Notes under the pieces: model-generated
Databases searched by the model: none
Told to the model about the DNA's origin: nothing
The model's input: the letters and a program-made list of their open reading frames with translations, nothing else
Part shown: positions 1 through 7,687 of the stretch, piece after piece
Layout of the letters: every line of letters starts with the position of its first letter
Position numbering within the stretch: the first letter of the stretch is position 1
Source: Brucella pecoris
GTDB lineage: Bacteria; Pseudomonadota; Alphaproteobacteria; Rhizobiales; Rhizobiaceae
DNA: 64,000 nucleotides
NCBI RefSeq assembly: GCF_006376675.1
Contig: NZ_VEWK01000009.1
Span: forward strand, 1 to 64,000
Direction: 5' to 3'
Program-made: the position numbers and the translations under genes

Positions 1-89
1 TGATAAAGCTATGATGAGCCGAAAATCCTCTCTTCTTAATTAAACCAGTTTTGTCTCAAAGGCCCTGATGTCGGACATTACGGCGACCA

Positions 90-980
90 TCATCGATCTC
101 GTTTTAGCCTGTCGCCAATAAGATCTATCAAAAGACGAACGCGGCGCGGTTGGACGGGGCCTGCCGGATAGACGATCCGAAGATCGGTATTACCTGGCGA
201 AAACTCTTCCAGAATTTCTACAAGCACACCTGAGGCAAGGTCCATCTCCACATCGAGAAAGGACTTCAAAGCGATACCTTGACCGGCAACGCACCATTCG
301 CGAACAAGCCCACCATCGTTAGCCGCTCGTCGCCCGCGAACCATGACATGCCTGACCTCACCGTCAATCCGGAACGGCCACTCTGCATAGAGATCCTGAC
401 CAAACCGCACGATCAGACAATCGTGGGCGGTGAGGTCATTTGGGTGTAGCGGCGTGCCTTTTTCTTCAAGGTAGGCCGGGGAGGCGCAGACTAGCCGACG
501 GTTGGTGCCAAGAGAACGGCTGCGAAGGGAGCTATCGACAAGAACTCCGTGGCGGATTGCAAAATCGAACCCCTGACCGACAAGATCGACATAACCATCG
601 CTCAAATGAAGATCGACGGTGACGTTCGGGTGCTCTGTCAGGAATGCATCGATAATCGGCACGATATGCGTCCGCCCGAGGTCCTCGGCAACGCTTAATC
701 GAATTGGCCCAGAAATGGTTTCTGTGCCGAGCTTGATACGACTTTCCAGTTCTTCGGCCTCGGCCAGTAGACGCCTGGCGCCTGCCACGAGCAAACGGCC
801 TTCTTCGGTCAGACTTATCGCGCGCGTCGTGCGGGTGAGCAGGGTTGCACCATAATAGGCTTCGAGCGTAGCCAACCGCTCTGTGACTGTCGCGGGTGAT
901 AGCCCCACTTCTCGTCCAGCGGCAGCCAGACCGCCTTTTTCCACGATCCGCAGGAAGAGTGCGAGATTGTCCAGAACCAT
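90..980 (-). CDS. LysR-family transcriptional regulator
   Basis: A 296-residue LysR-type regulator. The first ~60 residues form the winged helix-turn-helix (FLRIVEKGGLAAAGREVGLS...TVTERLATLE). The rest is the periplasmic-binding-protein-like effector domain with the usual 'SVAEDLGRTHIVPIIDAFL' start. Length is normal for the family. It is divergent from the VOC protein beginning at 1065, and the 84-base gap holds a LysR-type dyad, so it probably controls that gene and perhaps itself. It resembles the subgroup that regulates small redox or aromatic genes, but no effector can be named. Confidence 0.93.
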   Translation of the reverse strand: MVLDNLALFLRIVEKGGLAAAGREVGLSPATVTERLATLEAYYGATLLTRTTRAISLTEEGRLLVAGARRLLAEAEELESRIKLGTETISGPIRLSVAEDLGRTHIVPIIDAFLTEHPNVTVDLHLSDGYVDLVGQGFDFAIRHGVLVDSSLRSRSLGTNRRLVCASPAYLEEKGTPLHPNDLTAHDCLIVRFGQDLYAEWPFRIDGEVRHVMVRGRRAANDGGLVREWCVAGQGIALKSFLDVEMDLASGVLVEILEEFSPGNTDLRIVYPAGPVQPRRVRLLIDLIGDRLKRDR

Positions 981-981
981 T

Positions 982-998
982 ATTTGAAATTTCCAAAT
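982..998. promoter_or_regulatory. LysR-type dyad between divergent lysR and VOC genes
   Basis: ATTTG-N7-CAAAT forms an AT-rich interrupted palindrome just upstream of the regulator's start codon and in front of the divergent VOC gene. LysR proteins typically bind such interrupted dyads between divergent genes. Assignment is by position and symmetry only. Confidence 0.4.
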
Positions 999-1064
999 TA
1001 ATATTTCGATTTTTTCTCAATTATCCGGATTTTCTGCATGATGTAAACCAGTTTCCGAAAGGAA

Positions 1065-1481
1065 ATGGATATGCAACTTGACCACGTTACCCTGCGCACC
1101 CGCAATATTCCCGCCACTCGCGACTTCTTCATCAAACTATTCGGAATGATGCCTGGCGAGCGCCCGGCTCAGATACAGCGCATACCAGGCTGCTGGCTGT
1201 ACAGCGAAGGTCATCCGCTAGTTCATATTATTGGTTCGTTTGGCAGCCATCTCGATTGCGCTTCCGAGGCGATAGACCACGTCGGATTCCGATTGAACGG
1301 CTATGCCGATTTTCGATCCAGACTTGAACGGCTCGACATCCGTTACAGCACGATGGATCTGGCTGACATTCAGGAGCGGCGGCTGTTTTTTCGCGCGCCG
1401 GGTGGGCCGTTGCTCGAGGCAGTCTTCGCTGAGCCGATATCTGCAGGCGACGTGAATGCGCCTCCTGCTTCATTCCCGTGA
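1065..1481 (+). CDS. VOC-family (glyoxalase/dioxygenase fold) protein
   Basis: A 138-residue vicinal-oxygen-chelate protein. The start 'MDMQLDHVTLRTRNIPATRDFF' is the classic first beta-alpha-beta unit, with a metal-ligand-type His in LDHV. A second His lies in 'HIIGS', and a Glu near the end ('GGPLLEAVFAEP') sits where the last metal ligand usually is. One VOC module of this size suggests a homodimer. The substrate is unknown: family members act as glyoxalases, fosfomycin/bleomycin resistance proteins or extradiol dioxygenases. A purine-rich GAAAGGAA stretch precedes the start codon. It is divergent from the LysR gene at 90–980, its likely regulator. Confidence 0.85.
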   Translation: MDMQLDHVTLRTRNIPATRDFFIKLFGMMPGERPAQIQRIPGCWLYSEGHPLVHIIGSFGSHLDCASEAIDHVGFRLNGYADFRSRLERLDIRYSTMDLADIQERRLFFRAPGGPLLEAVFAEPISAGDVNAPPASFP

Positions 1482-1542
1482 ATCTGCTTGAGCCCCACCG
1501 TTGCCCCCAATTTTACATCGTCTGACAAAAAGGAAACTCACC

Positions 1543-2826
1543 ATGAAAACGCAATCTCTTCAATCGATCTTCCGCCTTGGTGCCATCGCTCTGACACTGG
1601 CTGGCACCATCGCGGTTTCCACGGCATCTGCTGCACAACCGGGTGATTATTGGAGCCCGAGCTGGATGGCTGCAACCCAGCCGATGTGGGACAACAAATT
1701 CGTGTTACCGCTTGGCGTTCCTTCTCAGTACAATCAGCAAACCATACGCCAGACGGCACGGCTGAGCATCGGCGGTAGCAAGCTGCGTGTGGTCATCAGC
1801 AATGAGGACGGAATTGCGCCGCTGCATATCGGCGCTGCCCATTTGGCTCGTCATGACAACGGCTCTGCCATCGTCGCTAGTACCGATAGCATTGTGTACT
1901 TCGGCGGAAAACAGGAGGTCGTTGTTCCTGTTGGTGGGCGTATGATCAGCGACCCGATCAATCTGTCACTGCCGGCACTAACTGAAGTTGCGGTATCGCT
2001 TTATCTACCTAAAAACACTCAACCTTCCGGTTTCCACTTCGATGCGCGCGATACCGCATACGTCGTGGACGGTGATATGACTGGAGCCGAGCGCCTGCCT
2101 GGTACTGCATCTCAATACAGCACGCGTGTTTTTTTCAGTGGCCTGATCGTGGAAACGGAAAAGACGCCGACTACTGTCGTAGCTCTTGGTGACTCACTGA
2201 CCGATGGGAACGGTTCCACCCCCGGAGCCAATACTCGTTGGCCGGATGCGTTGGCTGAGCGACTGGCGGAACGCGGTGTCGGCGTTCTTAATGCCGGCAT
2301 TTCCGGTGGCCGGCTGCTGAAAGATGGAATGGGGCGCGCCGGTCTGGTTCGCGCAGCCCGCGATGTGTTTGCGCAACCCGGCGTCAAAGCTGTTATTGTA
2401 AAGTTCGGAACCAATGACATTGGTTGGCCTGGTGGTGGTTTTGCCCCTGACGAGGCTATGGTGAGCGCTGACGACATAATTCAGGGCTATCGCGAACTGA
2501 TCGAAATGGCGCACGCCAACAATGTGCGCATTATCGGGGGCACGATTGCTCCTAATGAAGGCGTAGCGAAAGGTTCTATAATCGAAGGTCACCACTCGCC
2601 TGAAAAAGACAAGATCCGACAGGCGGTGAACCAGTGGATCCGTGAAAGCGATGAGTTTGACGGCGTTGTCGATTTTGACGCAGTCCTGCGCGACCCGGCA
2701 AATCCCGCCCGGATGAAGGCTGAACTGGATTCTGGTGACCACTTGCATCCAGGCGATGCTGGATACAAAGCGATGGCAGCCGCGATCGACATTGATGCTC
2801 TGCTAGGCAGTTCCTTGAAGCCATGA
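1543..2826 (+). CDS. Secreted SGNH/GDSL-family hydrolase
   Basis: A 427-residue exported esterase/lipase-like protein. The start at 1543 follows AAGGAAA and gives a good Sec signal peptide (Met-Lys, hydrophobic core 'GAIALTLAGTIAVSTASA', cleavage near AAQ). A longer reading from 1501 would bury that signal. The C-terminal half carries the SGNH blocks in order: GDSLTDG (catalytic Ser), the Gly block 'NAGISGGR', 'KFGTNDIG' (Asn) and 'DHLHPG' (catalytic Asp/His). The N-terminal ~180 residues form a beta-rich domain common in this secreted subfamily. It probably acts in the periplasm on ester substrates such as acylated sugars. Confidence 0.9.
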   Translation: MKTQSLQSIFRLGAIALTLAGTIAVSTASAAQPGDYWSPSWMAATQPMWDNKFVLPLGVPSQYNQQTIRQTARLSIGGSKLRVVISNEDGIAPLHIGAAHLARHDNGSAIVASTDSIVYFGGKQEVVVPVGGRMISDPINLSLPALTEVAVSLYLPKNTQPSGFHFDARDTAYVVDGDMTGAERLPGTASQYSTRVFFSGLIVETEKTPTTVVALGDSLTDGNGSTPGANTRWPDALAERLAERGVGVLNAGISGGRLLKDGMGRAGLVRAARDVFAQPGVKAVIVKFGTNDIGWPGGGFAPDEAMVSADDIIQGYRELIEMAHANNVRIIGGTIAPNEGVAKGSIIEGHHSPEKDKIRQAVNQWIRESDEFDGVVDFDAVLRDPANPARMKAELDSGDHLHPGDAGYKAMAAAIDIDALLGSSLKP

Positions 2827-2884
2827 GGATCAGCGCCGGGGTGGTTCATTGGGGAACCTGCCCCGGTCTTGGCGCCAGAACCTT

Positions 2885-3198
2885 CGGTGCCGTTGGCCCG
2901 CTCTTCAGCAAGTGGGCAATTTGGGCGCTACCGAGCGCGTCACCTCATCGACATCCACCAGTTTCATACCTTCGAGGTTAACAACATCGGTCGAGAGGAA
3001 GTGCTGTCGCCGCTCGACACGCTCGGGTGAGCAGGCAAGATTCGCGTTATTCGCGTCTACAATTCCGCTAGCTGGCAAGTGTTGAAGTCACAGGCTGCGG
3101 CCGACCATTATGTCTGGCCGCGCAACGCTGCCAATCAGATCTATTACTCTCTGGTCGAACGCGGTCACGGATGGGACCTGAGGCTGCTTGGTGTGGAT
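2885..3198 (+). pseudogene. Decayed aldo/keto reductase fragment
   Basis: Pieces of an aldo/keto reductase are readable but not as one frame. '...LQQVGNLGATERV' is in one frame (about 2902–2940). From 2941 the next frame reads 'LIDIHQFHTFEVNNIGREEV LSPLDTL', then an in-frame TGA at 3028–3030, then 'AGKIRVI..YNSASWQVLKSQA' and 'WPRNAANQIYYSLV'. This matches the central barrel of the family: the DLxQxH strand, the 'ALDTLVRAGKIRYIGVSN' segment and the NQxxYSL segment. At least one frameshift and one stop are present, and both the NADPH-binding C-terminus and the N-terminus are missing. Confidence 0.75.
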
Positions 3199-3531
3199 TA
3201 CCGGCATCATTGCAAGCGAACGCCACAACGACAACGAGCTGCGCTATGGTCATTCAGGTGAACTTGCACCGGCTTTCAGATCCAACTCTGGATTATTGTT
3301 TGCAACTTTTTTGTCCTTTTTCTTTGGCGCTTTGCCCACCTTTGGTTCTACTGGACGGTCAGGAGTGCTTGTAAATTTAATCGCCATGAAGCTCGTCGCA
3401 CCTTTAATTGCCAATGTTGCTAAAATGTTCTCACGGCACGGATATGTCAGATATCCTTGCCAGTGTCTATCGTTCTGACGTATTGACTGCGCCTCACATC
3501 GTATTTTACCGCTTGAGGTAGGGCGCGAAAA
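3199..3531. other. Intergenic stretch without recognisable gene
   Basis: No reading frame here looks protein-like. A short frame near 3188–3300 follows directly from the aldo/keto reductase remnant and may be further debris. I see no terminator or repeat. Confidence 0.5.
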
Positions 3532-3618
3532 TCAACGCCTCATCTGCACGATCATAATCACAACCACAATTAGTAGCGCTATGATGAGCGCGCCCTCAAC
3601 TATGAAATACCATATCAT
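3532..3618 (-). CDS. Putative 28-residue single-helix membrane peptide
   Basis: A very small frame whose product is almost entirely one transmembrane helix: Met-Ile-Trp-Tyr-Phe, then 'ALIIALLIVVVIMIV', ending Gln-Met-Arg-Arg. The positive end suggests an N-out or membrane-anchored orientation. Its start codon overlaps the stop of the frame before it as ATGA, a sign of translational coupling. AGGATTGGGCGG lies just upstream. No family is recognised; it could be a respiratory-complex accessory peptide or be non-functional. Confidence 0.35.
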   Translation of the reverse strand: MIWYFIVEGALIIALLIVVVIMIVQMRR

Positions 3619-3744
3619 CCGCCCAATCCTGCACACTTTAAAAGCTGCCCCACGATCAGAATGGCTGGGAACAGTACAAAAGTCACGCGAAGGACGAAGT
3701 CTGGTCGCCTTAAATCAAGCTTGCTGGTACTTCCTCATCATCAT
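3615..3744 (-). pseudogene. Small membrane protein frame broken by a single-base shift
   Basis: Starting from a run of three ATG codons at 3744, the frame reads Met-Met-Met-Arg-Lys-Tyr-Gln-Gln-Ala and then hits TGA. Removing one T at about 3718–3721 gives a smooth continuation 'DLRRPDFVLRVTFVLFPAIL' 'IVGQLLKCAGLGG', an amphipathic N-terminus followed by one membrane helix. Its end overlaps the next peptide's start by ATGA. The intact product would be about 42 residues. The shift could be real decay or a sequencing artefact. Confidence 0.35.
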
Positions 3745-3893
3745 TGTCTGGATTGGGGTCGATCAGATCGGCGTCGGGCAGGGCCTCTGCATGTCCTTGG
3801 CTTCATGCCTCCAACCGTTGGAAATAGGCGGTGCATCGCCCATATGTCGCGGTGCAATTATAAAGATTGCACATGCGCTCCTCCTTGTCGCAG

Positions 3894-4703
3894 CTATTCA
3901 TCTGCCCGGATCTGCGCATGAGAGATCAGCCCGAAGATGAATGTTCCGCCGATAATGTTCCCGAAAAGTGTAGGTAGTCCGAATTTAAAGATGCTGTCGA
4001 ACAGGGAAACTTCGCCAATGAAAAGCAGAAAGAGGACTTCAATCGATCCCACAACGATATGGGTTAGGTCACCGATAGCGATGAGGTAGGTGATCAAGAA
4101 TATCAGAAATATATGGCCTTGTTTGGTACTGTGAAGCATCCAAACCAACGTCGCAATTAGCCATCCAGACATGATGCCCTTGCTGAACAATTCATTGCTT
4201 GTACCTTCCATAAGGTGTTTGCCCATCTCGATAAATGTTCGAGTTACCTCTTCAGAAAAAATGGGCATCGACGCCATAACGAAGCCAGCGATCGCTCCGC
4301 CAATAAGGTTTCCTAGAAGTACGATGGACCACAAGCGTATCACTTTGAAAAAGCGAGACATTGTAGGCTCTGTCATAAAGGGCAGAACCGGGGTTATCGT
4401 GTTTTCAGTGAATAGTTGCTGGTTGGCAATTATCACAATTATAAAGCCGACGGTGTAGCCAGCTGAGCTGAGAAGAAAGAACAAATCGCCGTCAGGAAGG
4501 TAGGTCTCAAGGATGCCACGTGCGATCATCGACGTGCTCATCGATATTCCACCGGCAATAGCCGACCACAACAGCGCCATCGCCTCTCTATTCATTTCCT
4601 TTTCGCCTTCACGACGAATGAGTTCATGAATAGCCGCTGCTTTTGAGGGGAGACTTTCTTTTAGAACCTCTGCTGATTGGCCGGCTTCTTTCGGTTCAGG
4701 CAT
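3894..4703 (-). CDS. Formate/nitrite transporter (FNT) family channel
   Basis: A 269-residue integral inner-membrane protein of the FNT family (FocA/NirC/YfdC type), which forms pentameric channels for small monovalent anions. It has a ~45-residue charged cytoplasmic N-terminus, then about six hydrophobic segments, with Asn/Gly-rich stretches typical of the family ('LLGNLIGGAIAGF', 'PTLFGNIIGGTFIFG'). GAGGAG lies eight bases before the ATG. No formate or nitrite enzyme is adjacent, so the anion cannot be named. YfdC-like members are often found among stress genes, which fits the cold-shock and small-protein neighbourhood. Confidence 0.88.
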   Translation of the reverse strand: MPEPKEAGQSAEVLKESLPSKAAAIHELIRREGEKEMNREAMALLWSAIAGGISMSTSMIARGILETYLPDGDLFFLLSSAGYTVGFIIVIIANQQLFTENTITPVLPFMTEPTMSRFFKVIRLWSIVLLGNLIGGAIAGFVMASMPIFSEEVTRTFIEMGKHLMEGTSNELFSKGIMSGWLIATLVWMLHSTKQGHIFLIFLITYLIAIGDLTHIVVGSIEVLFLLFIGEVSLFDSIFKFGLPTLFGNIIGGTFIFGLISHAQIRADE

Positions 4704-4779
4704 TAAGGCGTCTCCTCATTGCGCCCTATGGTTGCTTCGCTTTCGAAAGCATTCAGGGGGTATGAGATAACTAGCGCTC

Positions 4780-4965
4780 TTATTTGCGCCGTCCAGCTAG
4801 AGCATCCTCGCCTTCCTGTTTATGAGAACAACAGACCCAAAGCTGGCCGCTCGGCAGTTTGTAACCGAATGATCCCCATTCCTTGCAGTCCTTCGAATTG
4901 CAAAAGTGTTCGAACGACTTTCCGACCTTGGCCACGTGCGTGTTGTCGTTCTTATATCCAGCCAT
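4780..4965 (-). CDS. Small Cys-containing hypothetical protein
   Basis: A 61-residue protein of unknown function, last of four tightly packed genes. It contains 'FCNSKDCKEW' and 'LWVCCSH', a Cys spacing suggestive of metal or zinc binding (C-x4-C ... C-C-x-H). It begins three bases after the stop of the upstream gene. A GAGGTGAT Shine-Dalgarno lies inside that gene's last codons, so the two are likely translated together. Confidence 0.55.
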   Translation of the reverse strand: MAGYKNDNTHVAKVGKSFEHFCNSKDCKEWGSFGYKLPSGQLWVCCSHKQEGEDALAGRRK

Positions 4966-4968
4966 TCA

Positions 4969-5214
4969 TCACCTCGGCATCTTCGTAATTCCGAACTGGG
5001 CATCGCCTTTTGCCGTACAGGTTTTGCAGCGCATGCGCCTATGCAGGTCAACGAAGTAGGTATGTGTTCCGTATTTGCGTATGAGCATGGTTCTGTCGAC
5101 CGCCCCGATGTGTCCGCAGCAGCAGCAATATCCGTACAACTCGTACCAGGCGAACAGATCCACAATCCGAGCCGATATCGGAATTTCGGTCAAATAAGGT
5201 GGCGGCGGTTTCAT
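4969..5214 (-). CDS. Small zinc-ribbon-like hypothetical protein
   Basis: An 81-residue protein with two Cys pairs, 'YCCCCGH' in the middle and 'MRCKTCTAKG' near the end. This layout suits a small zinc ribbon that could bind nucleic acid or a protein partner. Its ATG overlaps the previous gene's TGA (ATGA at 5211–5214), implying coupled translation. No known family is recognised. Confidence 0.6.
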   Translation of the reverse strand: MKPPPPYLTEIPISARIVDLFAWYELYGYCCCCGHIGAVDRTMLIRKYGTHTYFVDLHRRMRCKTCTAKGDAQFGITKMPR

Positions 5215-5402
5215 CGATCAATAGATGTCTCCCACGACTTGGACTTCTTGTCCGTTGGGCCGTAGGGAACGCCGCCATACAGCCGGATGAACTCTTGCTG
5301 GCTTTCTTCAGTTCGGTGCCATTCGGTCAAGAAAAGCACGACCTGAAACGGGTATTTCCTATTGACTAGTGTCATAGGCTGCTCACCGTGCGATCTGCTC
5401 AT
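5211..5402 (-). CDS. Small hypothetical protein, translationally coupled
   Basis: A 63-residue protein beginning Met-Ser-Arg-Ser-His. I chose the start at 5402 because its ATG overlaps the upstream stop as ATGA, the same junction as at its own downstream end. A longer reading from 5426 would overlap the neighbour more and lacks this signature. The sequence 'YPFQVVLFLTEWHRTEESQQ' looks like a compact alpha/beta fold. Function unknown. Confidence 0.6.
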   Translation of the reverse strand: MSRSHGEQPMTLVNRKYPFQVVLFLTEWHRTEESQQEFIRLYGGVPYGPTDKKSKSWETSIDR

Positions 5403-5596
5403 TTCACAAATATCGTCGGCTTCCATCCACGTGCAAAGCCCATCGACATAGCCAGACTGGCGTATTCGATTTCCTTAACGAGAAAGTCTCGGTCCTTAAG
5501 AAGCGCGCCTATCGCAGCCTGCACATCGCCTTTGTGGTAGGCGAGAACCAACTCAATTTCGTCGTCGTATTTATATTCCTGCGTAACCGCGTTCAT
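5399..5596 (-). CDS. Small hypothetical protein, first gene of micro-operon
   Basis: A 65-residue mostly helical protein (Met-Asn-Ala-Val-Thr-Gln...; 'VQAAIGALLKDRDFLVKEIE'). The ATG at 5596 follows GGGAG with good spacing. A longer TTG-initiated reading to 5716 would run back through the probable promoter, so I prefer the shorter start. It heads a four-gene unit (5596 to 4780) with ATGA or 3-base junctions throughout. Function unknown. Confidence 0.55.
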   Translation of the reverse strand: MNAVTQEYKYDDEIELVLAYHKGDVQAAIGALLKDRDFLVKEIEYASLAMSMGFARGWKPTIFVK

Positions 5597-5672
5597 AGTC
5601 CCGCTCCCGTGAAGCAAACACACACCTTCCAAAGTGTCTGTAATTGTTATCGGGCCGCCTTCCGATGTTCCT

Positions 5673-5701
5673 AAAATGTTCTCATTCTGAATGAGAGTCA
5701 A
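5673..5701 (-). promoter_or_regulatory. Promoter with palindromic operator for the micro-operon
   Basis: On the minus strand TTGACT (5701–5696), a 17-base spacer and CATTTT (5678–5673) form a sigma-70-like promoter. The spacer contains a perfect 15-base palindrome CTCATTCAGAATGAG (5681–5695), ideally placed for a repressor. It lies about 75 bases before the ATG at 5596. Confidence 0.5.
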
Positions 5702-5716
5702 TCGCGATTTTGGCAA

Positions 5717-6076
5717 GCTTCCCTATGCCCTTGATGCAAAAGGCGATAGTACCGATAGCGGTAATGTGGGGCTGTCACTCGATTTCAGTTTCGACAATGC
5801 CGTGGTCCACGGCCACTGGGTATAGAACCGGTTTCGGTGGTTCCGGCGCCAGAGACTTAGCGATTGCGCTGCGGGTAGGTGCGAAATTCTAGAGTAGGCT
5901 GCATGTCATATATGCGCCGTTTAGCGGTTGAGAAAGCCGGGTTTCTGCTCCGTTTTTTCACATCTTGGTTCCACAATAGTCAGGATCACTGGACGATAGG
6001 ATTCACTAACGCACAATAAACGACCATGGCAATGATAGCGAATTAGCTGCTGTTTTTTGATTTCAAGGACTTACCA
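5717..6076. other. Intergenic stretch without recognisable gene
   Basis: About 360 bases with no convincing frame on either strand. An open frame at 5710–5892 has no protein-like composition or ribosome site. The end of the stretch supplies the AAGGAC ribosome site for the small gene at 6077. Confidence 0.5.
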
Positions 6077-6244
6077 ATGATCGGATGCATGCCACCGCTT
6101 ACCTTACTGATATTTGGGGCCGGCATTGGCGCGCTAGCTGGTGGTAACTACGGCGCCGCCTATGGCGCCCTTATTGGCTTGGCTGCCGGGCTCGTCATTA
6201 TGATCGTTCTGATCTGGGTGCTGATGAAGGCGCGCAACCGGTAA
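6077..6244 (+). CDS. Small glycine-rich membrane protein (55 residues)
   Basis: A short gene preceded by CAAGGAC. The product starts Met-Ile-Gly-Cys-Met-Pro-Pro. It then has a first helix with small-residue spacing ('FGAGIGALAGGNYGAAYGA', a glycine-zipper pattern) and a second helix ('LIGLAAGLVIMIVLIWVLM'), ending Lys-Ala-Arg-Asn-Arg. Glycine-zipper membrane peptides of this type are common stress-related envelope proteins in Rhizobiales. Function inferred only from shape. Confidence 0.6.
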   Translation: MIGCMPPLTLLIFGAGIGALAGGNYGAAYGALIGLAAGLVIMIVLIWVLMKARNR

Positions 6245-6280
6245 TTCGAGGAACAGCCTCCAAAATCCGAAGCGCTGAGT

Positions 6281-6430
6281 TTATTTAAGCACATCGGTAA
6301 AAATCGTTTGAAGCGTTTCGGCTCGAGCAAGTTCCAACCGCGTTCGCTCCACGATAGACCAGGCTAAAAATAGCGCGCAGGCAACAATGACCGTGGCCAC
6401 ATATGTGTTCGGTTTCATGGAATCATCCAT
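6281..6430 (-). CDS. Small single-helix membrane protein (49 residues)
   Basis: Reads Met-Asp-Asp-Ser-Met-Lys-Pro-Asn-Thr, then a hydrophobic helix 'VATVIVACALFLAWSIV', then a charged, probably cytoplasmic tail 'ERTRLELARAETLQ...VLK'. The ribosome site is weak; a second ATG at codon 5 is possible. It is convergent with the 6077 gene. Composition and clean boundaries support coding, but no family is known. Confidence 0.45.
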   Translation of the reverse strand: MDDSMKPNTYVATVIVACALFLAWSIVERTRLELARAETLQTIFTDVLK

Positions 6431-6711
6431 TGTGCTGTAACTTCAGCGCAAATGGTATGATTGATGGTAACCGACAATGTTTAAATCTACATGGCTGATA
6501 TGCAAGTCAGCCTTTTGAGGATAATCCGACCGAATTGAAACGAGGATCGATAAGATTATGCTTTAGGAAGAAAGGTTTAAAGCGCCGATCTGTTTAAAAG
6601 CAGATCGAAGCGTGCCGTGGCCTGGCTCAGGCGCAGCTTTTTACATTTTACGGCTTGTATGCCGAGGTCATTGATTAAGTTGGGTCTATCTGCCTCTTAG
6701 GGGCCGCCGCG

Positions 6712-6858
6712 ATGGCTCGCTTTCGCCATGTGCTCCCAGACGGAGCTGGAAAGCGATGGCTCCAAAGCTTGATTTTCAGCGTCATTGTCGTCTGTTCGGT
6801 TTTCAATGTATCAAGCGCGGAACCTTATCCTTACTCGCCCTATCGGATGAACGTTTGA
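6712..6858 (+). CDS. Small secreted peptide with signal sequence (48 residues)
   Basis: The frame starts after AGGGG at good spacing. It encodes a basic N-terminus, a hydrophobic core 'LIFSVIVVCSVFNVSSA' with a likely signal-peptidase site after Ser-Ser-Ala, and a short mature tail Glu-Pro-Tyr-Pro-Tyr-Ser-Pro-Tyr-Arg-Met-Asn-Val. The Pro/Tyr-rich tail of only 12 residues is unusual. It may be a periplasmic peptide or the leader of a lost gene. Confidence 0.45.
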   Translation: MARFRHVLPDGAGKRWLQSLIFSVIVVCSVFNVSSAEPYPYSPYRMNV

Positions 6859-7083
6859 TGTCACAAAAGAGCCGGCAGCATTGCCGAGCGTAGCTGAAAG
6901 GCATATGCAATCGGTAGGTCAAATGTTATTTAGGGGCGATAAAAGTAAAGTCCCAACTGCCCCAAGGAACAGCGGGCAACAATCACGCGCGATGATTTTG
7001 TGTTACTATCTAGAGCGGGTAATGGCATGCTTCTTCCATGTGCAGGCCGTTTTACCCATTAACAGCAATTCACCCCGCTTCGC

Positions 7084-7320
7084 TTAATTCTTTTCTGCCT
7101 TTTTAGCGCGCCGGCTTACCTTTAACGAACCTAATCCTTTACTATCGCGTTCCAACCGGGCGGCCTTAAGCCGTTCTGTTTTGGCGTCCACCGCAACCTT
7201 TTCTGTATGGAGGATCCTTTTTACAGTTTTGTCTGTTATCGCACTTTTGGCGTCCCTGTGCGGGCGGGATATCTTGGAAAGTGTATCTTCGGTCAGTTCA
7301 ATAGGCTTTTGTTCAAGCAT
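7084..7320 (-). CDS. Small basic hypothetical protein
   Basis: A 78-residue, Lys/Arg-rich protein. The start at 7320 (Met-Leu-Glu-Gln-Lys) has GGAGC seven bases upstream; the longer frame to 7383 lacks such a site. The C-terminus is strongly basic ('SLKVSRRAKKAEKN'), suggesting nucleic-acid or ribosome association. It lies 25 bases downstream of the 7346–7549 gene on the same strand and is probably co-transcribed. Function unknown. Confidence 0.6.
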   Translation of the reverse strand: MLEQKPIELTEDTLSKISRPHRDAKSAITDKTVKRILHTEKVAVDAKTERLKAARLERDSKGLGSLKVSRRAKKAEKN

Positions 7321-7345
7321 GGTAGGCTCCAATGAAAATGAATTC

Positions 7346-7549
7346 CTATGTGCGCAAAGAGCGCCTTCGTGATGAGCCGCCACAAGATCGTCTCAGTATA
7401 TTTGAAAGTTTTGACCAGTCTTCTGATGGTGGCTCCATCTGGTTGCGGGCATCTTTCATGTCACGCTGAGTTGCAGTTAAGTGATTTAAAATGCTCGGAC
7501 CACTATTCGAGTTGATATCGGAATGGTTACCTTTTTCATGGCTATTCAT
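7346..7549 (-). CDS. Small basic protein, paralogue of the 9512–9745 product
   Basis: A 67-residue protein starting Met-Asn-Ser-His-Glu-Lys. Its C-terminal ~37 residues ('RNQMEPPSEDWSKLSNIL' 'RRSCGGSSRRR') match those of the protein at 9512–9745 closely: same D-W-(S/T)-K-L-(S/A)-N-I-L-R-R-(S/A)-C-G-G core and Ser/Arg-rich end. The variable N-terminus is polar and probably disordered. A GTG start at 7576 is possible but has no proper ribosome site. Function unknown. Confidence 0.6.
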   Translation of the reverse strand: MNSHEKGNHSDINSNSGPSILNHLTATQRDMKDARNQMEPPSEDWSKLSNILRRSCGGSSRRRSLRT

Positions 7550-7594
7550 TCTGAGTATCTCTTTCGGATTTATCACCCTCTGGTGAGCGGCTTA

Positions 7595-7623
7595 AATAAA
7601 AAAGGTCGGGCAACTGCCCGACC
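7595..7623 (-). terminator. Rho-independent terminator of the cold-shock gene
   Basis: On the minus strand GGTCGGGC-(4 nt)-GCCCGACC forms an 8-bp GC-rich stem (7604–7623) followed by TTTTTTATT. It sits about 65 bases after the cold-shock gene's stop and ends that transcript. Confidence 0.85.
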
Positions 7624-7687
7624 CTCAAAGTAAACTTCCCTCGTCTGTGCCAGTACATCCGTGGTCACAAGATGGGAGAAGCTTCAA

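Noticed and set aside
3581..3940. Plus-strand open frame of 119 residues beside the FNT gene
   Set aside because: No ribosome site and no protein-like pattern; it overlaps better minus-strand micro-ORFs and the FNT end.
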